Assembly (NCBI GenBank): GCA_025964295.1
Contig: JAOPZD010000320.1
Location: 1-10,128, forward strand
Direction: 5' to 3'
Length of the DNA stretch: 10,128 nucleotides
Source: Conexibacter sp.
GTDB lineage: Bacteria > Actinomycetota > Thermoleophilia > Solirubrobacterales > Solirubrobacteraceae
Part shown: positions 1 to 6,955 of the stretch, one piece after another
How positions within the stretch are numbered: position 1 is the first letter of the stretch
How the letters are laid out: every line of letters begins with the position of its first letter
Notes under the pieces: model-generated
Seen by the model: only the letters and a program-made list of their open reading frames with translations
The model's database searches: none
Told to the model about the DNA's origin: nothing
Made by a program: the position numbers and the translations under genes

Positions 1-4
1 GCCG

Positions 5-1003
5 GTGAGCGGCGCGCCGGGCGAGGCCGGCGCGCCCGGCGCGCCGCCCGACGGGGACGGACGCGACGCGAGCCTCACGAGCGTCTTCGCCGCGCTGGCG
101 GCCAACACGACGATCGCCATCGCCAAGGGCATCGCCGCCGCGCTGACCGGCTCGGCCGCGCTCTTCGCCGAGACGCTGCACACGGTCGCCGACGCCGGCA
201 ACGAGGTCTTCCTCTACATCGCGATCCGCCGCAGCGAGCGCGCGCCGGACCCCAGCCATCCGCTCGGCTACGGGCCCGAGCGCTGGTACTGGGCGCTGCT
301 GGCCGCGATCGGGATGTTCGTCGTCGGCGGCGCGGTGTCGATCTGGGAAGGGATCAACGCGCTGCTGCATCCGCGTGAGCTCGAGGCCTTCTGGGTCGGC
401 GTCGCGATCCTCGTCATCGCGATCGTCCTGGACGGCATCAGCCGCGCCATCGCGGTCCGCGAGCTGCGGGGGAGGGCGTCCAAGGCCGGGATGCCGCTGC
501 GCCAGTTCCTGGCCGAGAGCTCGGATCCGACCGTGACCACGGTCTACCTCGAGGACACGATCGACGTCATCGGCGCGTCGCTGGCGCTGGCGGCGCTGAT
601 CCTCCACAAGGTCACCGGCATCGAGGTCTTCGACCCGATCGCCACCGTGATCATCGGCGGCATGCTGGTGTACGTGGCCATCAAGCTCACCGGCCGCAAC
701 CGCGAGCTGCTGACCAACCAGGCGATCGCCCCCCGCCACGTCGAGGCCCTCCGCGAGCGCCTCGTCGCCCAGCCCGGCATCGCCGCCGTCCACGGCGTCG
801 AAGCCGTCCGCCTCGGCCCGGAGTCCGTCATGGCCGCCGCCGAGGTCGAGGTCGACGACGGCATGACCGCGACCGACGTCGCCATCACCCTCGAGATCGT
901 CCGCGACACCCTCTGCTCCTCGGTCCCCGCCATCACCCGCCTCTACCTCACGCCGGTGACGCGCGGCATCGAGGAGGAGCGCGACCAGCGCCCCGCGCCC
1001 TGA
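5..1003 (+). CDS. Cation diffusion facilitator transporter, ZnT9 (SLC30A9)-like
   Basis: Predicted inner-membrane divalent-cation/proton antiporter of the CDF family (332 aa). After a Gly/Ala/Pro-rich cytoplasmic N-terminus (residues 1-20) come about six hydrophobic helices between residues 25 and 228, then a soluble C-terminal domain (about 240-318) like the CDF dimerisation domain. The TM2 metal site is H59xxxD63 (ETLHTVADAGN). The TM5 site is E183-D184-xx-D187 (LEDTID), where many bacterial CDFs have HxxxD. The block PDPSHPLGYGPERW (82-95) and the DPT...LEDT block match the ZnT9 branch as I remember it, so this is a ZnT9-like rather than YiiP-like member. The substrate (Zn, Mn or other) cannot be read from sequence. 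The GTG start at base 5 is the first possible in the window; the true start could lie upstream. Codons after about base 720 become almost uniformly C-ending (Leu nearly all CTC), unlike the first two thirds. It converges on the SDR gene across 21 bases with no visible terminator. Confidence 0.88.
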   Translation: MSGAPGEAGAPGAPPDGDGRDASLTSVFAALAANTTIAIAKGIAAALTGSAALFAETLHTVADAGNEVFLYIAIRRSERAPDPSHPLGYGPERWYWALLAAIGMFVVGGAVSIWEGINALLHPRELEAFWVGVAILVIAIVLDGISRAIAVRELRGRASKAGMPLRQFLAESSDPTVTTVYLEDTIDVIGASLALAALILHKVTGIEVFDPIATVIIGGMLVYVAIKLTGRNRELLTNQAIAPRHVEALRERLVAQPGIAAVHGVEAVRLGPESVMAAAEVEVDDGMTATDVAITLEIVRDTLCSSVPAITRLYLTPVTRGIEEERDQRPAP

Positions 1004-1024
1004 CGCCACCTCCGCCTCGCTGGA

Positions 1025-1753
1025 TCAGCGGGGGTGCAGGCCGCCGTCGAGCGCGATGACCTTGGAGGTCAGGTACTCGTTGGTGAGCATGGAGACGGCC
1101 ATGGAGGCGACCTCGGCGGGGCGGCCGAGGCGGCCGATCGGGATCGCGCGGGTCAGGTAGCCGGGGTCGCCGGGGAGCATGTCGGTGTTCTCGATCAGCG
1201 CGGGGGCGAGGGCGTTGACGGTGATGCCGGCCTCCGCGACGCGGGAGGCGAGGTGGTGGGTCAGGCCGTGCAGGCCGGCCTTCGACGCGGCGTAATGGGG
1301 GCCGACGATGCCGCCGGTGAAGCCCGCGACCGAGCTGATGAACAGGATCCGGCCGAAGCCGCGGTCGCGCATGCCGGGCAGCACGCGGCGCGCCAGCAGG
1401 AACGGCGCCCGCAGGTTGACCGCGAGCGTCTCGTCCCACGCGCCGGCGTCGACCTCGTCGAACGTCGCCTTGTGCGCCAGGCCGTGGTTGGCGACCAGGA
1501 CGTCGACCGGGCCCAGCGCCTCCTCGACCGCGTCGACGAGCATCTCCGAGGCCCGCGGCACCAGCAGGTCGGCGGGCAGCGCGACGGCGCGCCCGCCGCT
1601 GCGCACGATGTCGTCGACGATCGCCTGCGCGAGCTCCTGGCGGTCGCGGTAGTGCACCGCCACCGCGGCGCCCTCCGCCGCGATCGCGCGACACAGCGCC
1701 GCGCCGATCCCGCCGCTGCCGCCCGTCACCAACGCCACGCGCCCCTGGAGCAT
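1025..1753 (-). CDS. SDR-family NAD(P)-dependent oxidoreductase (FabG-like)
   Basis: Classical short-chain dehydrogenase/reductase, 242 aa, usual length for the family. Visible motifs are the cofactor loop TGGSGGIG (residues 10-17), NHG (89-91, a variant of NAG), N113, S141 in ISSVAG, and YAASK (Y154, K158), giving an intact Asn-Ser-Tyr-Lys tetrad. The C-terminus has the common IPIGRLGRPAEVA segment and an ALDGG ending. H34-Y35-R36 after the second strand suggest NADP(H) preference, which is inference. It probably interconverts a keto group and a secondary alcohol; 3-oxoacyl-ACP reductase is possible, but no fatty-acid synthesis genes are near and the substrate is unknown. The ATG at 1753 starts MLQGRVALVTGG, the normal family N-terminus. 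A -10-like box ends 9 nt before the ATG and no Shine-Dalgarno is present, suggesting a near-leaderless mRNA. It diverges from the secreted copper protein across 48 bases. Confidence 0.92.
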   Translation of the reverse strand: MLQGRVALVTGGSGGIGAALCRAIAAEGAAVAVHYRDRQELAQAIVDDIVRSGGRAVALPADLLVPRASEMLVDAVEEALGPVDVLVANHGLAHKATFDEVDAGAWDETLAVNLRAPFLLARRVLPGMRDRGFGRILFISSVAGFTGGIVGPHYAASKAGLHGLTHHLASRVAEAGITVNALAPALIENTDMLPGDPGYLTRAIPIGRLGRPAEVASMAVSMLTNEYLTSKVIALDGGLHPR

Positions 1754-1762
1754 CCGGCCTGG

Positions 1763-1772
1763 AACCTATCGC
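1763..1772 (-). promoter_or_regulatory. Putative -10 element (GCGATAGG) of the SDR gene
   Basis: Read on the minus strand this is GCGATAGGTT, containing TAGGTT (TANNNT). The hexamer ends 9 nt before the ATG at 1753, so transcription would start 2-3 nt from the start codon. The same heptamer GCGATAG lies 8 nt-spaced before the genes at 3365 and 6964. No convincing -35 is visible. On the plus strand the same bases include TATCGC (1767-1772), which could serve as -10 for the divergent copper-protein gene; that is more speculative. Confidence 0.45.
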
Positions 1773-1801
1773 GCACGCCGCGTTTCTGAGAAGGTCGCGC
1801 C

Positions 1802-3322
1802 ATGTCCCGTGCCCTCGCGGTCTGCGCCGCGCTGCTGTCCCTGCTCGTCCTCGCCGGCCCGGCCGCCGCCGAGCAGGGCCTGTGGGACGGGACCAAGGGC
1901 GTCCAGCACCTGCACTTCCAGACCGGCCCGATCCTCGTCAAGCCGGGGCAGAACAGCATCAACAACGTCTTCGTGCCCCCGGCGCAGAAGCCGAAGGTCG
2001 ACGGCTACATCGTCCGCGCGCGCCCGGACCTGACCTACCTCGACGGCCGCGTCCCGCCCGTCGACGTCATCCACCTGCACCACGGCGTCTGGCTCAACGC
2101 CTCGGGCACGTCGCCCGCCTCGCCCGCCGGCTCGGTCCAGCCGATCTTCTTCGGCGGCGAGGAGAAGACGGTCTTCCGGATCCCCAAGGGCTACGGGTAC
2201 GCCTACAAGAAGAGCGACAAGTGGATCCTCAACGAGATGATCCACAACAACACGCCCAACGCCACGCGGATCCGGCTGGTGTGGGACCTCGACTTCATCC
2301 CGAAGTCCTCGCCGCTGGCCCAGTCGGTCAAGCCGGTGATCCCGTTCTGGATGGACGTCCGCCGCGGCTGGGGCTACCCGGTCTTCGACGTCGCCCAGCA
2401 CACCGGCGGCGCCGACGGCCAGTTCACCTTCCCCGACGAGGAGCCGGCCGACCCCTACGCGTCGGGCCCGCGGCAGAACGAGTTCTCCATGCCCTACGAC
2501 GCGACGATCGTCGCCGCCGTGGGCCACCTGCACCCCGGCGGCCTGCGCGACGACATCGACATCACGCGCCCGGGCGTCGACGGCGGGGCCGCCAAGCTGA
2601 TCTTCCGCTCCGAGGCCAAGTACTACGACCCGGCCGGTCCCGTCTCCTGGGACGTCTCGCTGACCGCGTCCAAGCCGACCTGGCGCGTCGCGGTCAAGGG
2701 CGGCGACGTCCTGCGCATCCACGCCACCTACGACGCCCGCCAGTCCTCGTGGTACGAGAACATGGGGATCGTCCTGCTCTTCGTCGCGCCCGACGAGGCG
2801 TCCGGCCCGGACCCGTTCACGACGCCGGTCGACCCCCAGGGCGAGCTGACCCACGGCCACCTCGCCGAGAACGACCACCACGGCGGCAAGGCGGTCACCT
2901 ACCCCGACCCGCGCAAGGCCGGGGCCGGCGCGACGACGACCCAGGTCAAGATCAAGGACTACCAGTTCCGCCCGGGCGACCTCGGCTTGTTGTATGACTC
3001 GCCCAAGGTGCCCGTCGTCCCGCAGGGCCAGAGCCTGTCGTTCGTCAACCAGGACGACCCCGGCGTCGAGTGGCACTCGATCACCACCTGCCGCTCGCCG
3101 TGCAACCGCCAGACCGGCATCAGCTACCCGCTGGCCAACGGCCTCGGCGTGGGTGGGTCCGGCGTCCAGTTCGACTCCGGCCAGCTCGGCTTCGGCCCCG
3201 CCGGCGCCTCGCCCGCCGCCAACCGGCTGACCTGGCAGACGCCGTCCGACCTCCCGCAGGGCACCTACACCTACTTCTGCCGCATCCACCCGTTCATGCG
3301 CGGGGCCTTCCGGGTCCAGTAG
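1802..3322 (+). CDS. Secreted copper protein: PHM-like monooxygenase fold plus C-terminal cupredoxin domain
   Basis: 506-aa exported protein. Residues 1-23 form a signal peptide (MSRALAVC, hydrophobic core, AAA before E24). The C-terminal domain (about 378-506) is a cupredoxin with a complete type 1 copper set: H425 (EWHS), C493, H496 and M499 in YFCRIHPFM. The 30-330 region carries paired His motifs in the order seen in peptidylglycine/dopamine copper type II monooxygenases: HLHHGVW (H91, H93, H94), MIHNNT (H148), GHLHPGG (H242, H244) and ENMG (M321). In the known family these would be the CuH (HH plus H) and CuM (HxH plus Met) ligands. That assignment rests on motif order and spacing, not on an alignment I could run. 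A His-rich linker (351-360, HGHLAENDHH) joins the parts. Two extra cysteines (C430, C434) may form a disulfide. The ATG at 1802 has a Shine-Dalgarno GAGAAGG at 1788-1794. The function could be copper-dependent oxidation outside the cell with the cupredoxin supplying electrons, or copper binding only. Confidence 0.85.
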   Translation: MSRALAVCAALLSLLVLAGPAAAEQGLWDGTKGVQHLHFQTGPILVKPGQNSINNVFVPPAQKPKVDGYIVRARPDLTYLDGRVPPVDVIHLHHGVWLNASGTSPASPAGSVQPIFFGGEEKTVFRIPKGYGYAYKKSDKWILNEMIHNNTPNATRIRLVWDLDFIPKSSPLAQSVKPVIPFWMDVRRGWGYPVFDVAQHTGGADGQFTFPDEEPADPYASGPRQNEFSMPYDATIVAAVGHLHPGGLRDDIDITRPGVDGGAAKLIFRSEAKYYDPAGPVSWDVSLTASKPTWRVAVKGGDVLRIHATYDARQSSWYENMGIVLLFVAPDEASGPDPFTTPVDPQGELTHGHLAENDHHGGKAVTYPDPRKAGAGATTTQVKIKDYQFRPGDLGLLYDSPKVPVVPQGQSLSFVNQDDPGVEWHSITTCRSPCNRQTGISYPLANGLGVGGSGVQFDSGQLGFGPAGASPAANRLTWQTPSDLPQGTYTYFCRIHPFMRGAFRVQ

Positions 3323-3346
3323 TACGGACAGCCGCACCCGCGGCAC

Positions 3347-3356
3347 GCGATAGGGA
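3347..3356 (+). promoter_or_regulatory. Putative -10 element (GCGATAG) before the glycosyltransferase gene
   Basis: GCGATAG at 3347-3353 gives a TAGGGA hexamer (3351-3356) ending 8 nt before the ATG at 3365, the same heptamer and spacing as before the gene at 6964. The last base departs from TANNNT. The overlapping GGGAG (3353-3357) could instead act as a Shine-Dalgarno for the same ATG, so the two readings compete; both point to the start at 3365. No -35 was recognised. Confidence 0.35.
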
Positions 3357-3364
3357 GCTCCCCG

Positions 3365-4729
3365 ATGTGGCGCACGCGCCCCGCGCGCGATCGTGGCGGC
3401 ATGTCGCGCTTGCTCATCGCCACGCTGCCCGCCGACGGGCACCTCTCGCCGCTGCTGCCGCTGGCGCGCGAGCTGACCGCCCGCGGCCACGACGTCTTCT
3501 GGCACACGGGCGCCCGCTACCGCGCCAAGGTCGAGGCGACGGGTGCGGCGTACCTGCCGATGATCGACGCCTGGGACATCGACGCGGGCAACCTGGACGC
3601 GCAGTTCCCCGGCCGGGCACAGACGCGCGGCCTAGCGCGCTTCAAGTTCGACATGCGCGAGATCTTCATCAAGATGGTCCCCGACCAGATCGCCGACCTG
3701 CAGCGCCACGTCGCCAACGTCCAGCCCGACCTGCTCGTCGCGGAGCCGGGCTGCGCCGCGGCGGCCGCGGCGGTCCACGAGCGCTGCGGCCTGCCGTGGG
3801 CGACGTTCGGCATCGGCGCGCTGATGATGCCCAGCGCCGACGCCCCGCCGTTCGGCCTCGGCCTCAGGCCCCGGGGCGGGCCGCTGGGCCGGCTGCGCAA
3901 CCGCGTGCTCAACTGCCTCATCGACCGCACCGTCTTCCGCGCCGTCGACGGCGACTACCGCGCGATGTCGCGTGCCGTCGGCCTCGAGCCCAACCCCGGT
4001 GGCCTGTTCGCCAGCACGCTGTCGCCGTTGCTGTACATCCACCCGTCGGTCCCGTCGTTCGAGTACCCACGCCGCGATCTGCCGCCGCAGGTGCGGTTCG
4101 CCGGCCCGCATCTGCCCGCCGCGCCCGCCGAGACCGAGCTGCCGGACTGGTGGGACGCCATGCTGGCCGACGAGCGCCCCGTGGTCCTGGTCACCCAGGG
4201 CACGATCGCGACCGATCCCGACGAGCTCCTGCTGCCGACCCTCGAGGCCCTGCGCGACGAGCCCGTCCAGGTCGTCGCGGTGACCGGCGGCCCGGACCCG
4301 GCGCTGCTGCCGTCCGCCCCGGCCAACGCCCGCGTCGCGCGCTACGTGCCGTTCGCCGCCCTGATGCCCCACGTCGACGTCTACGTGACCAACGGCGGCT
4401 ATGGCGGGCTGCAGTTCGCGCTCAGCCACGGCGTGCCGATCCTCAGCGTCGGCGCCACCGAGGACAAGCCGGAGCTGGCCGCCCGCGTCGCGTGGAGCGG
4501 CGTCGGGATCGGCATGCGGGCCCAGCGCGCGCAGCCGGCGAAGGTCCGCGCCGCCGTGCGCCGCCTCCTGAACGAGGACGGCTTCGCCCAGCGCGCCCGC
4601 GCCGTGGCCGCCGAGATGGCGGCCTACGACGGGCCCGCGCGCTCCGCCCAGCTGCTCGAGGACCTCGTGGCCTACGAGGCCAGCGCGGGCGCCGGCTCCG
4701 GGGCGGCCCGCACGGGCGTCAGCTCGTAG
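3365..4729 (+). CDS. Family 1 (MGT-like) GT-B glycosyltransferase
   Basis: 454 aa, or 442 aa if the ATG at 3401 is used. It transfers a sugar from a nucleotide donor to a lipophilic or small-molecule acceptor. Numbering from the Met at 3401: the N-terminal acceptor domain opens with LLIATLPADGHLSPLLPLA (residues 4-22), the usual GHxxPxxxLA signature of UGT/MGT enzymes. The C-terminal donor domain holds VVLVTQGT (261-268) and the donor-binding stretch TNGGYGGLQFALSHGVP (330-346) followed by TEDKPE (353-358). The typical HGG histidine is Asn331 here; I recall an NGGYGG-type subgroup of actinobacterial enzymes like this, and its acceptors are unknown to me. The start at 3365 is preferred for its upstream GGGAG/-10 box, but it adds a 12-residue Arg-rich leader, and family similarity begins at 3401. 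No signal peptide, so probably cytoplasmic. The last 58 bp overlap the end of the convergent BVMO gene. The acceptor could be a carotenoid, lipid or polyketide; no neighbour settles it. Confidence 0.88.
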   Translation: MWRTRPARDRGGMSRLLIATLPADGHLSPLLPLARELTARGHDVFWHTGARYRAKVEATGAAYLPMIDAWDIDAGNLDAQFPGRAQTRGLARFKFDMREIFIKMVPDQIADLQRHVANVQPDLLVAEPGCAAAAAAVHERCGLPWATFGIGALMMPSADAPPFGLGLRPRGGPLGRLRNRVLNCLIDRTVFRAVDGDYRAMSRAVGLEPNPGGLFASTLSPLLYIHPSVPSFEYPRRDLPPQVRFAGPHLPAAPAETELPDWWDAMLADERPVVLVTQGTIATDPDELLLPTLEALRDEPVQVVAVTGGPDPALLPSAPANARVARYVPFAALMPHVDVYVTNGGYGGLQFALSHGVPILSVGATEDKPELAARVAWSGVGIGMRAQRAQPAKVRAAVRRLLNEDGFAQRARAVAAEMAAYDGPARSAQLLEDLVAYEASAGAGSGAARTGVSS

Positions 4730-6201
4730 GCGGCCGCGTCGAACGCGCGCGTCTGCTTCCAGAAGCGGAAGGTGAAGTCGGGCCAGATCGTGGTGTTGCG
4801 GCCCTCGGCGTCGATGTACCACGACGCGCAGCCGCCGGAGTTCCACACCGTCTGGCCCATCTTGGACTGCAGGTGCTCGTTGTAGGCCTGCAGCGCCTGC
4901 GGCCGGACCTCGACGCGCCCCGCGCCGCGCGCCCGCATCTGGTCCAGCGCGCCGAGCACGTAGGTGATCTGGGCCTCGATCATGAACACGATCGAGTTGT
5001 GGCCGAGGCCGACGTTGGGCCCGACGAGCATGAACAGGTTCGGGAAGCCGGCCATCGCGGTGCCGCGGTAAGCCTGCGGCGAGCGGTGCCAGACGTCGGC
5101 GAGCCGCTTGTCGTCCTTGCCGGTCACGATGTTGGCCAGCGGGATGTCGGTGACGTAGAAGCCGGTCGCGAAGATGATGGTGTCGACCTCGTGCCGGGTC
5201 CCGTCGGTCGTCACGTAGCCGTCGGGCGTGATCGCGGCGATCCCGTCGGTGACCAGCTCGACGTTCTCGCGCCCCAGCGCCGGGTACCACTTGTTCGACG
5301 GCAGGATCCGCTTGCAGCCGATCGTGTAGTCGGGCGTGACCTTGGCGCGCAGCTCGGGATCGGGGACCTGGTCGGCGATGTGCTTGCGCGCGACCTTCTC
5401 CACCACCTTGAGGATCTGCGGGCGGTAGACGAGACCCGGGACGAGCAGCTCGCGGCTGAAGTAGACGCCGGCGCGCACCAGGCGCTGCAGCGGCGGGACG
5501 GCGCGGTACAGCGCGCGCTCCAGGCGGGTGATCGGCCGGTCGCGGTGGGGGACGACCCACGGCGGCGTGCGCTGGACCACGTCGAGGCGCTGCGCGACCT
5601 GGGCGATCTCCGGCACGGCCTGGATCGCCGAGGCGCCGGTGCCGACCACCGCGACGCGCTTGCCGCGCAGGTCGTGGTCGTGGTTCCAGGTGGCGGTGTG
5701 GAAGACCGTGCCCTCGAAGCTGTCCATGCCCGGCAGGTCGGGGATCGACGGCTCGCTCAGCGGGCCCGGCGCGGCGACGAGGAGGTCGGCGGTGTAGGTC
5801 CCGTTGCTGGTCTCGATCCGCCAGCGCGACGCGTCGTCGTCCCACGTCGCGGCCGTGACCTCGGTGTTGAAGCGGACGCGCTCGTAGACGCCGAACCGCT
5901 CGGCCGTCGCGCGCAGGTAGTCGCGCAGCTCGGGCTGCTTGGGGTAGGTGCGCGTCCAGTTCGGGTTCGGCGCGAAGGAGAACGAGTAGAGGTGCGACGG
6001 GATGTCGCACTGGCAGCCGGGGTAGGTGTTGGCCCACCAGGTGCCGCCGACGTCGGCGGCGCGCTCGAAGACCAGGAAGTCGTCCTCGCCGCGCTGCTTG
6101 AGCCGGATCGCGGTGCCCAGGCCGCCGAAGCCGGCGCCCAGGATGCCGACGCGGACGTGGCGCGGCTCGGTGCCGTTGGTCTGGGGGGAAGAGGGGGTCA
6201 T
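4672..6201 (-). CDS. Type I Baeyer-Villiger flavin monooxygenase (FAD/NADPH)
   Basis: 509 aa. It inserts one oxygen atom from O2 next to a ketone carbonyl, giving an ester or lactone, using FAD and NADPH in the cytoplasm. Motifs in order: FAD Rossmann GAGFGG (residues 22-27); the BVMO fingerprint GGTWWANTYPGCQCD (52-66, fitting [AG]GxWxxxx[FY]P[GM]xxxD); the second fingerprint FEGTVFHTATW (162-172, fitting FxGxxxHxxxW); NADPH Rossmann GTGASA (187-192); ATGF (345-348); and GPN (394-396). All expected elements are intact and length is normal for a one-domain type I BVMO (about 500-550). The substrate (cyclic, aryl or long-chain ketone) cannot be told. The ATG at 6201 is chosen because GGAG lies 7 nt upstream on the minus strand; a GTG at 6231 would add 10 residues outside the family and lies within a few bases of the predicted transcription start. 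It diverges from a TetR gene, the usual arrangement for local repression. Its 3' end overlaps the glycosyltransferase by 58 bp. Confidence 0.93.
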   Translation of the reverse strand: MTPSSPQTNGTEPRHVRVGILGAGFGGLGTAIRLKQRGEDDFLVFERAADVGGTWWANTYPGCQCDIPSHLYSFSFAPNPNWTRTYPKQPELRDYLRATAERFGVYERVRFNTEVTAATWDDDASRWRIETSNGTYTADLLVAAPGPLSEPSIPDLPGMDSFEGTVFHTATWNHDHDLRGKRVAVVGTGASAIQAVPEIAQVAQRLDVVQRTPPWVVPHRDRPITRLERALYRAVPPLQRLVRAGVYFSRELLVPGLVYRPQILKVVEKVARKHIADQVPDPELRAKVTPDYTIGCKRILPSNKWYPALGRENVELVTDGIAAITPDGYVTTDGTRHEVDTIIFATGFYVTDIPLANIVTGKDDKRLADVWHRSPQAYRGTAMAGFPNLFMLVGPNVGLGHNSIVFMIEAQITYVLGALDQMRARGAGRVEVRPQALQAYNEHLQSKMGQTVWNSGGCASWYIDAEGRNTTIWPDFTFRFWKQTRAFDAAAYELTPVRAAPEPAPALAS

Positions 6202-6223
6202 CGTCGCTCCGCGGTCGCCTCGA

Positions 6224-6259
6224 AGGAACACATCTGTCTCAAGTGTACGATGTTGTCTC
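6224..6259. promoter_or_regulatory. Divergent overlapping promoters and likely TetR operator between BVMO and tetR
   Basis: This AT-richer island separates the two divergent genes. On the plus strand TG-TACGAT (extended -10, hexamer 6246-6251) ends 9 nt before the ATG at 6261. On the minus strand TACACT (6247 down to 6242) would start BVMO transcription near 6235, leaving a leader of about 34 nt with a GGAG site. The two -10 boxes share the bases TA at 6246-6247, so they cannot easily be used at the same time. TGTCTC occurs twice on the plus strand (6235-6240 and 6254-6259), and GGAACA-CATC-TGTCTC (6225-6240) is an imperfect palindrome. A TetR dimer bound here would block both promoters. Boxes and repeats are seen; use as promoters and operator is inferred. 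Confidence 0.5.
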
Positions 6260-6260
6260 C

Positions 6261-6938
6261 ATGAGCGTCGGCCACGAAACGCCAGCCCTCCGCGTCCTGC
6301 CCCGCGGGCGCCACGCCGCGCCGCGCGCGGTCGTCGCCGAGTCCCAGCGCGAGCGCCTGCTCGTCGCGATGGCCGACGCGACGGCGACCAAGGGCTACGC
6401 CAACGTCGCGGTCGCCGACGTCATCGAGCGCGCGGGCGTCTCGCGGCGCTCGTTCTACGAGCACTTCTCCAACAAGGAGGAGTGCTTCCTGGCGGCCTAC
6501 GACGCGGGCGTCGCGGGCCTTCTCGACGCGATCGCCGAGGCCGAGGAGGCCGCCCAGGGTGGGCGGGATGGGGTCGGGCTGCTCGCCGCCGCGCGCGCCG
6601 GGACCGAGGTCTACCTCCAGCTGCTCGCCGACAACCCCGCCTTCGCGCGCACCTTCCTGGTCGAGGTCCTCGGCGCCGGCCCCGCCGCGCTGGCCCGGCG
6701 CGACGCCGTCCACGAGCGCTTCGCCCAGCGCCTGGCCGAGGCGCACGCCGCGATCGCCGACGCCGCCGGCGGCCTGCCCGCGCCGGCGCCCTACATCTTC
6801 CGCGCCGCCGTCGGCGCCATCCACGAGCTCGTGACCCAGCGGCTGCTCGAGGACGGCCCGGAGGCGCTGCCGCGGCTGCTCGGCCCGATCCTCGAGGTCG
6901 AGCTGCGCCTGCTGGGCGGCCCGGCGCCGTCGCGCTGA
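6261..6938 (+). CDS. TetR/AcrR-family transcriptional regulator (divergent to BVMO)
   Basis: 225 aa DNA-binding repressor. A disordered, basic N-terminus (1-27) is followed by the TetR helix-turn-helix (about 29-76): ATKGYANVAVADVIERAGV then SRRSFYEHFSNKEECF, a textbook recognition helix with the FYEHFxNKEE ending. The remaining helical domain (80-218) would bind the ligand and dimerise; its ligand is unknown. The ATG at 6261 is chosen because the TACGAT -10 box places the transcript start at about 6258. The in-frame GTG at 6243 overlaps that box and would be untranscribed from it. No Shine-Dalgarno is present, which fits leaderless translation. The likely target is the shared BVMO/tetR promoter, giving autoregulation and repression of the monooxygenase until a ketone or related ligand binds; that is inference from arrangement. 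The next regulator gene starts 25 bases downstream. Confidence 0.92.
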   Translation: MSVGHETPALRVLPRGRHAAPRAVVAESQRERLLVAMADATATKGYANVAVADVIERAGVSRRSFYEHFSNKEECFLAAYDAGVAGLLDAIAEAEEAAQGGRDGVGLLAAARAGTEVYLQLLADNPAFARTFLVEVLGAGPAALARRDAVHERFAQRLAEAHAAIADAAGGLPAPAPYIFRAAVGAIHELVTQRLLEDGPEALPRLLGPILEVELRLLGGPAPSR

Positions 6939-6945
6939 CGGCGCG

Positions 6946-6955
6946 GCGATAGCGT
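6946..6955 (+). promoter_or_regulatory. Putative -10 element (GCGATAGCGT) of the QsdR-like regulator
   Basis: GCGATAG at 6946-6952 contains TAGCGT (6950-6955, TANNNT), ending 8 nt before the ATG at 6964. It starts only 7 bases after the stop codon of the upstream tetR. Transcription would begin one or two bases before the ATG, so the mRNA would be nearly leaderless, and no Shine-Dalgarno is present. This suggests the second regulator has its own promoter rather than relying on read-through. No clear -35 is seen. Confidence 0.45.

Noticed and set aside
11..46. Three GGCGCGCC octamers in 36 bases
   Set aside because: They arise from Gly-Ala-Pro codons of a low-complexity N-terminal tail at high GC; no sign of a regulatory or mobile-element role.
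1766..3505. 579-residue minus-strand open frame opposite the secreted copper protein
   Set aside because: Antisense shadow rich in Arg, Gly, Val and Asp with no motif. The plus strand has a signal peptide, ribosome site and copper ligands.
3632..6037. 801-residue minus-strand open frame
   Set aside because: Shadow of the BVMO (another frame of the same strand) and antisense to the glycosyltransferase; low-complexity Arg/Pro composition and no domain.
6229..6231. GTG at 6231 as the BVMO start
   Set aside because: It adds a 10-residue stretch outside the family and lies only about 4 nt from the predicted transcription start, leaving no room for a ribosome site. The ATG at 6201 has a GGAG site 7 nt upstream.
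3070..6264. 1064-residue plus-strand open frame
   Set aside because: It runs across the glycosyltransferase in another frame and antisense to the BVMO. It is full of Arg/Ala/Pro/Asp/Val repeats typical of out-of-frame GC-rich DNA and has no recognisable motif, whereas the genes it covers have complete family signatures.
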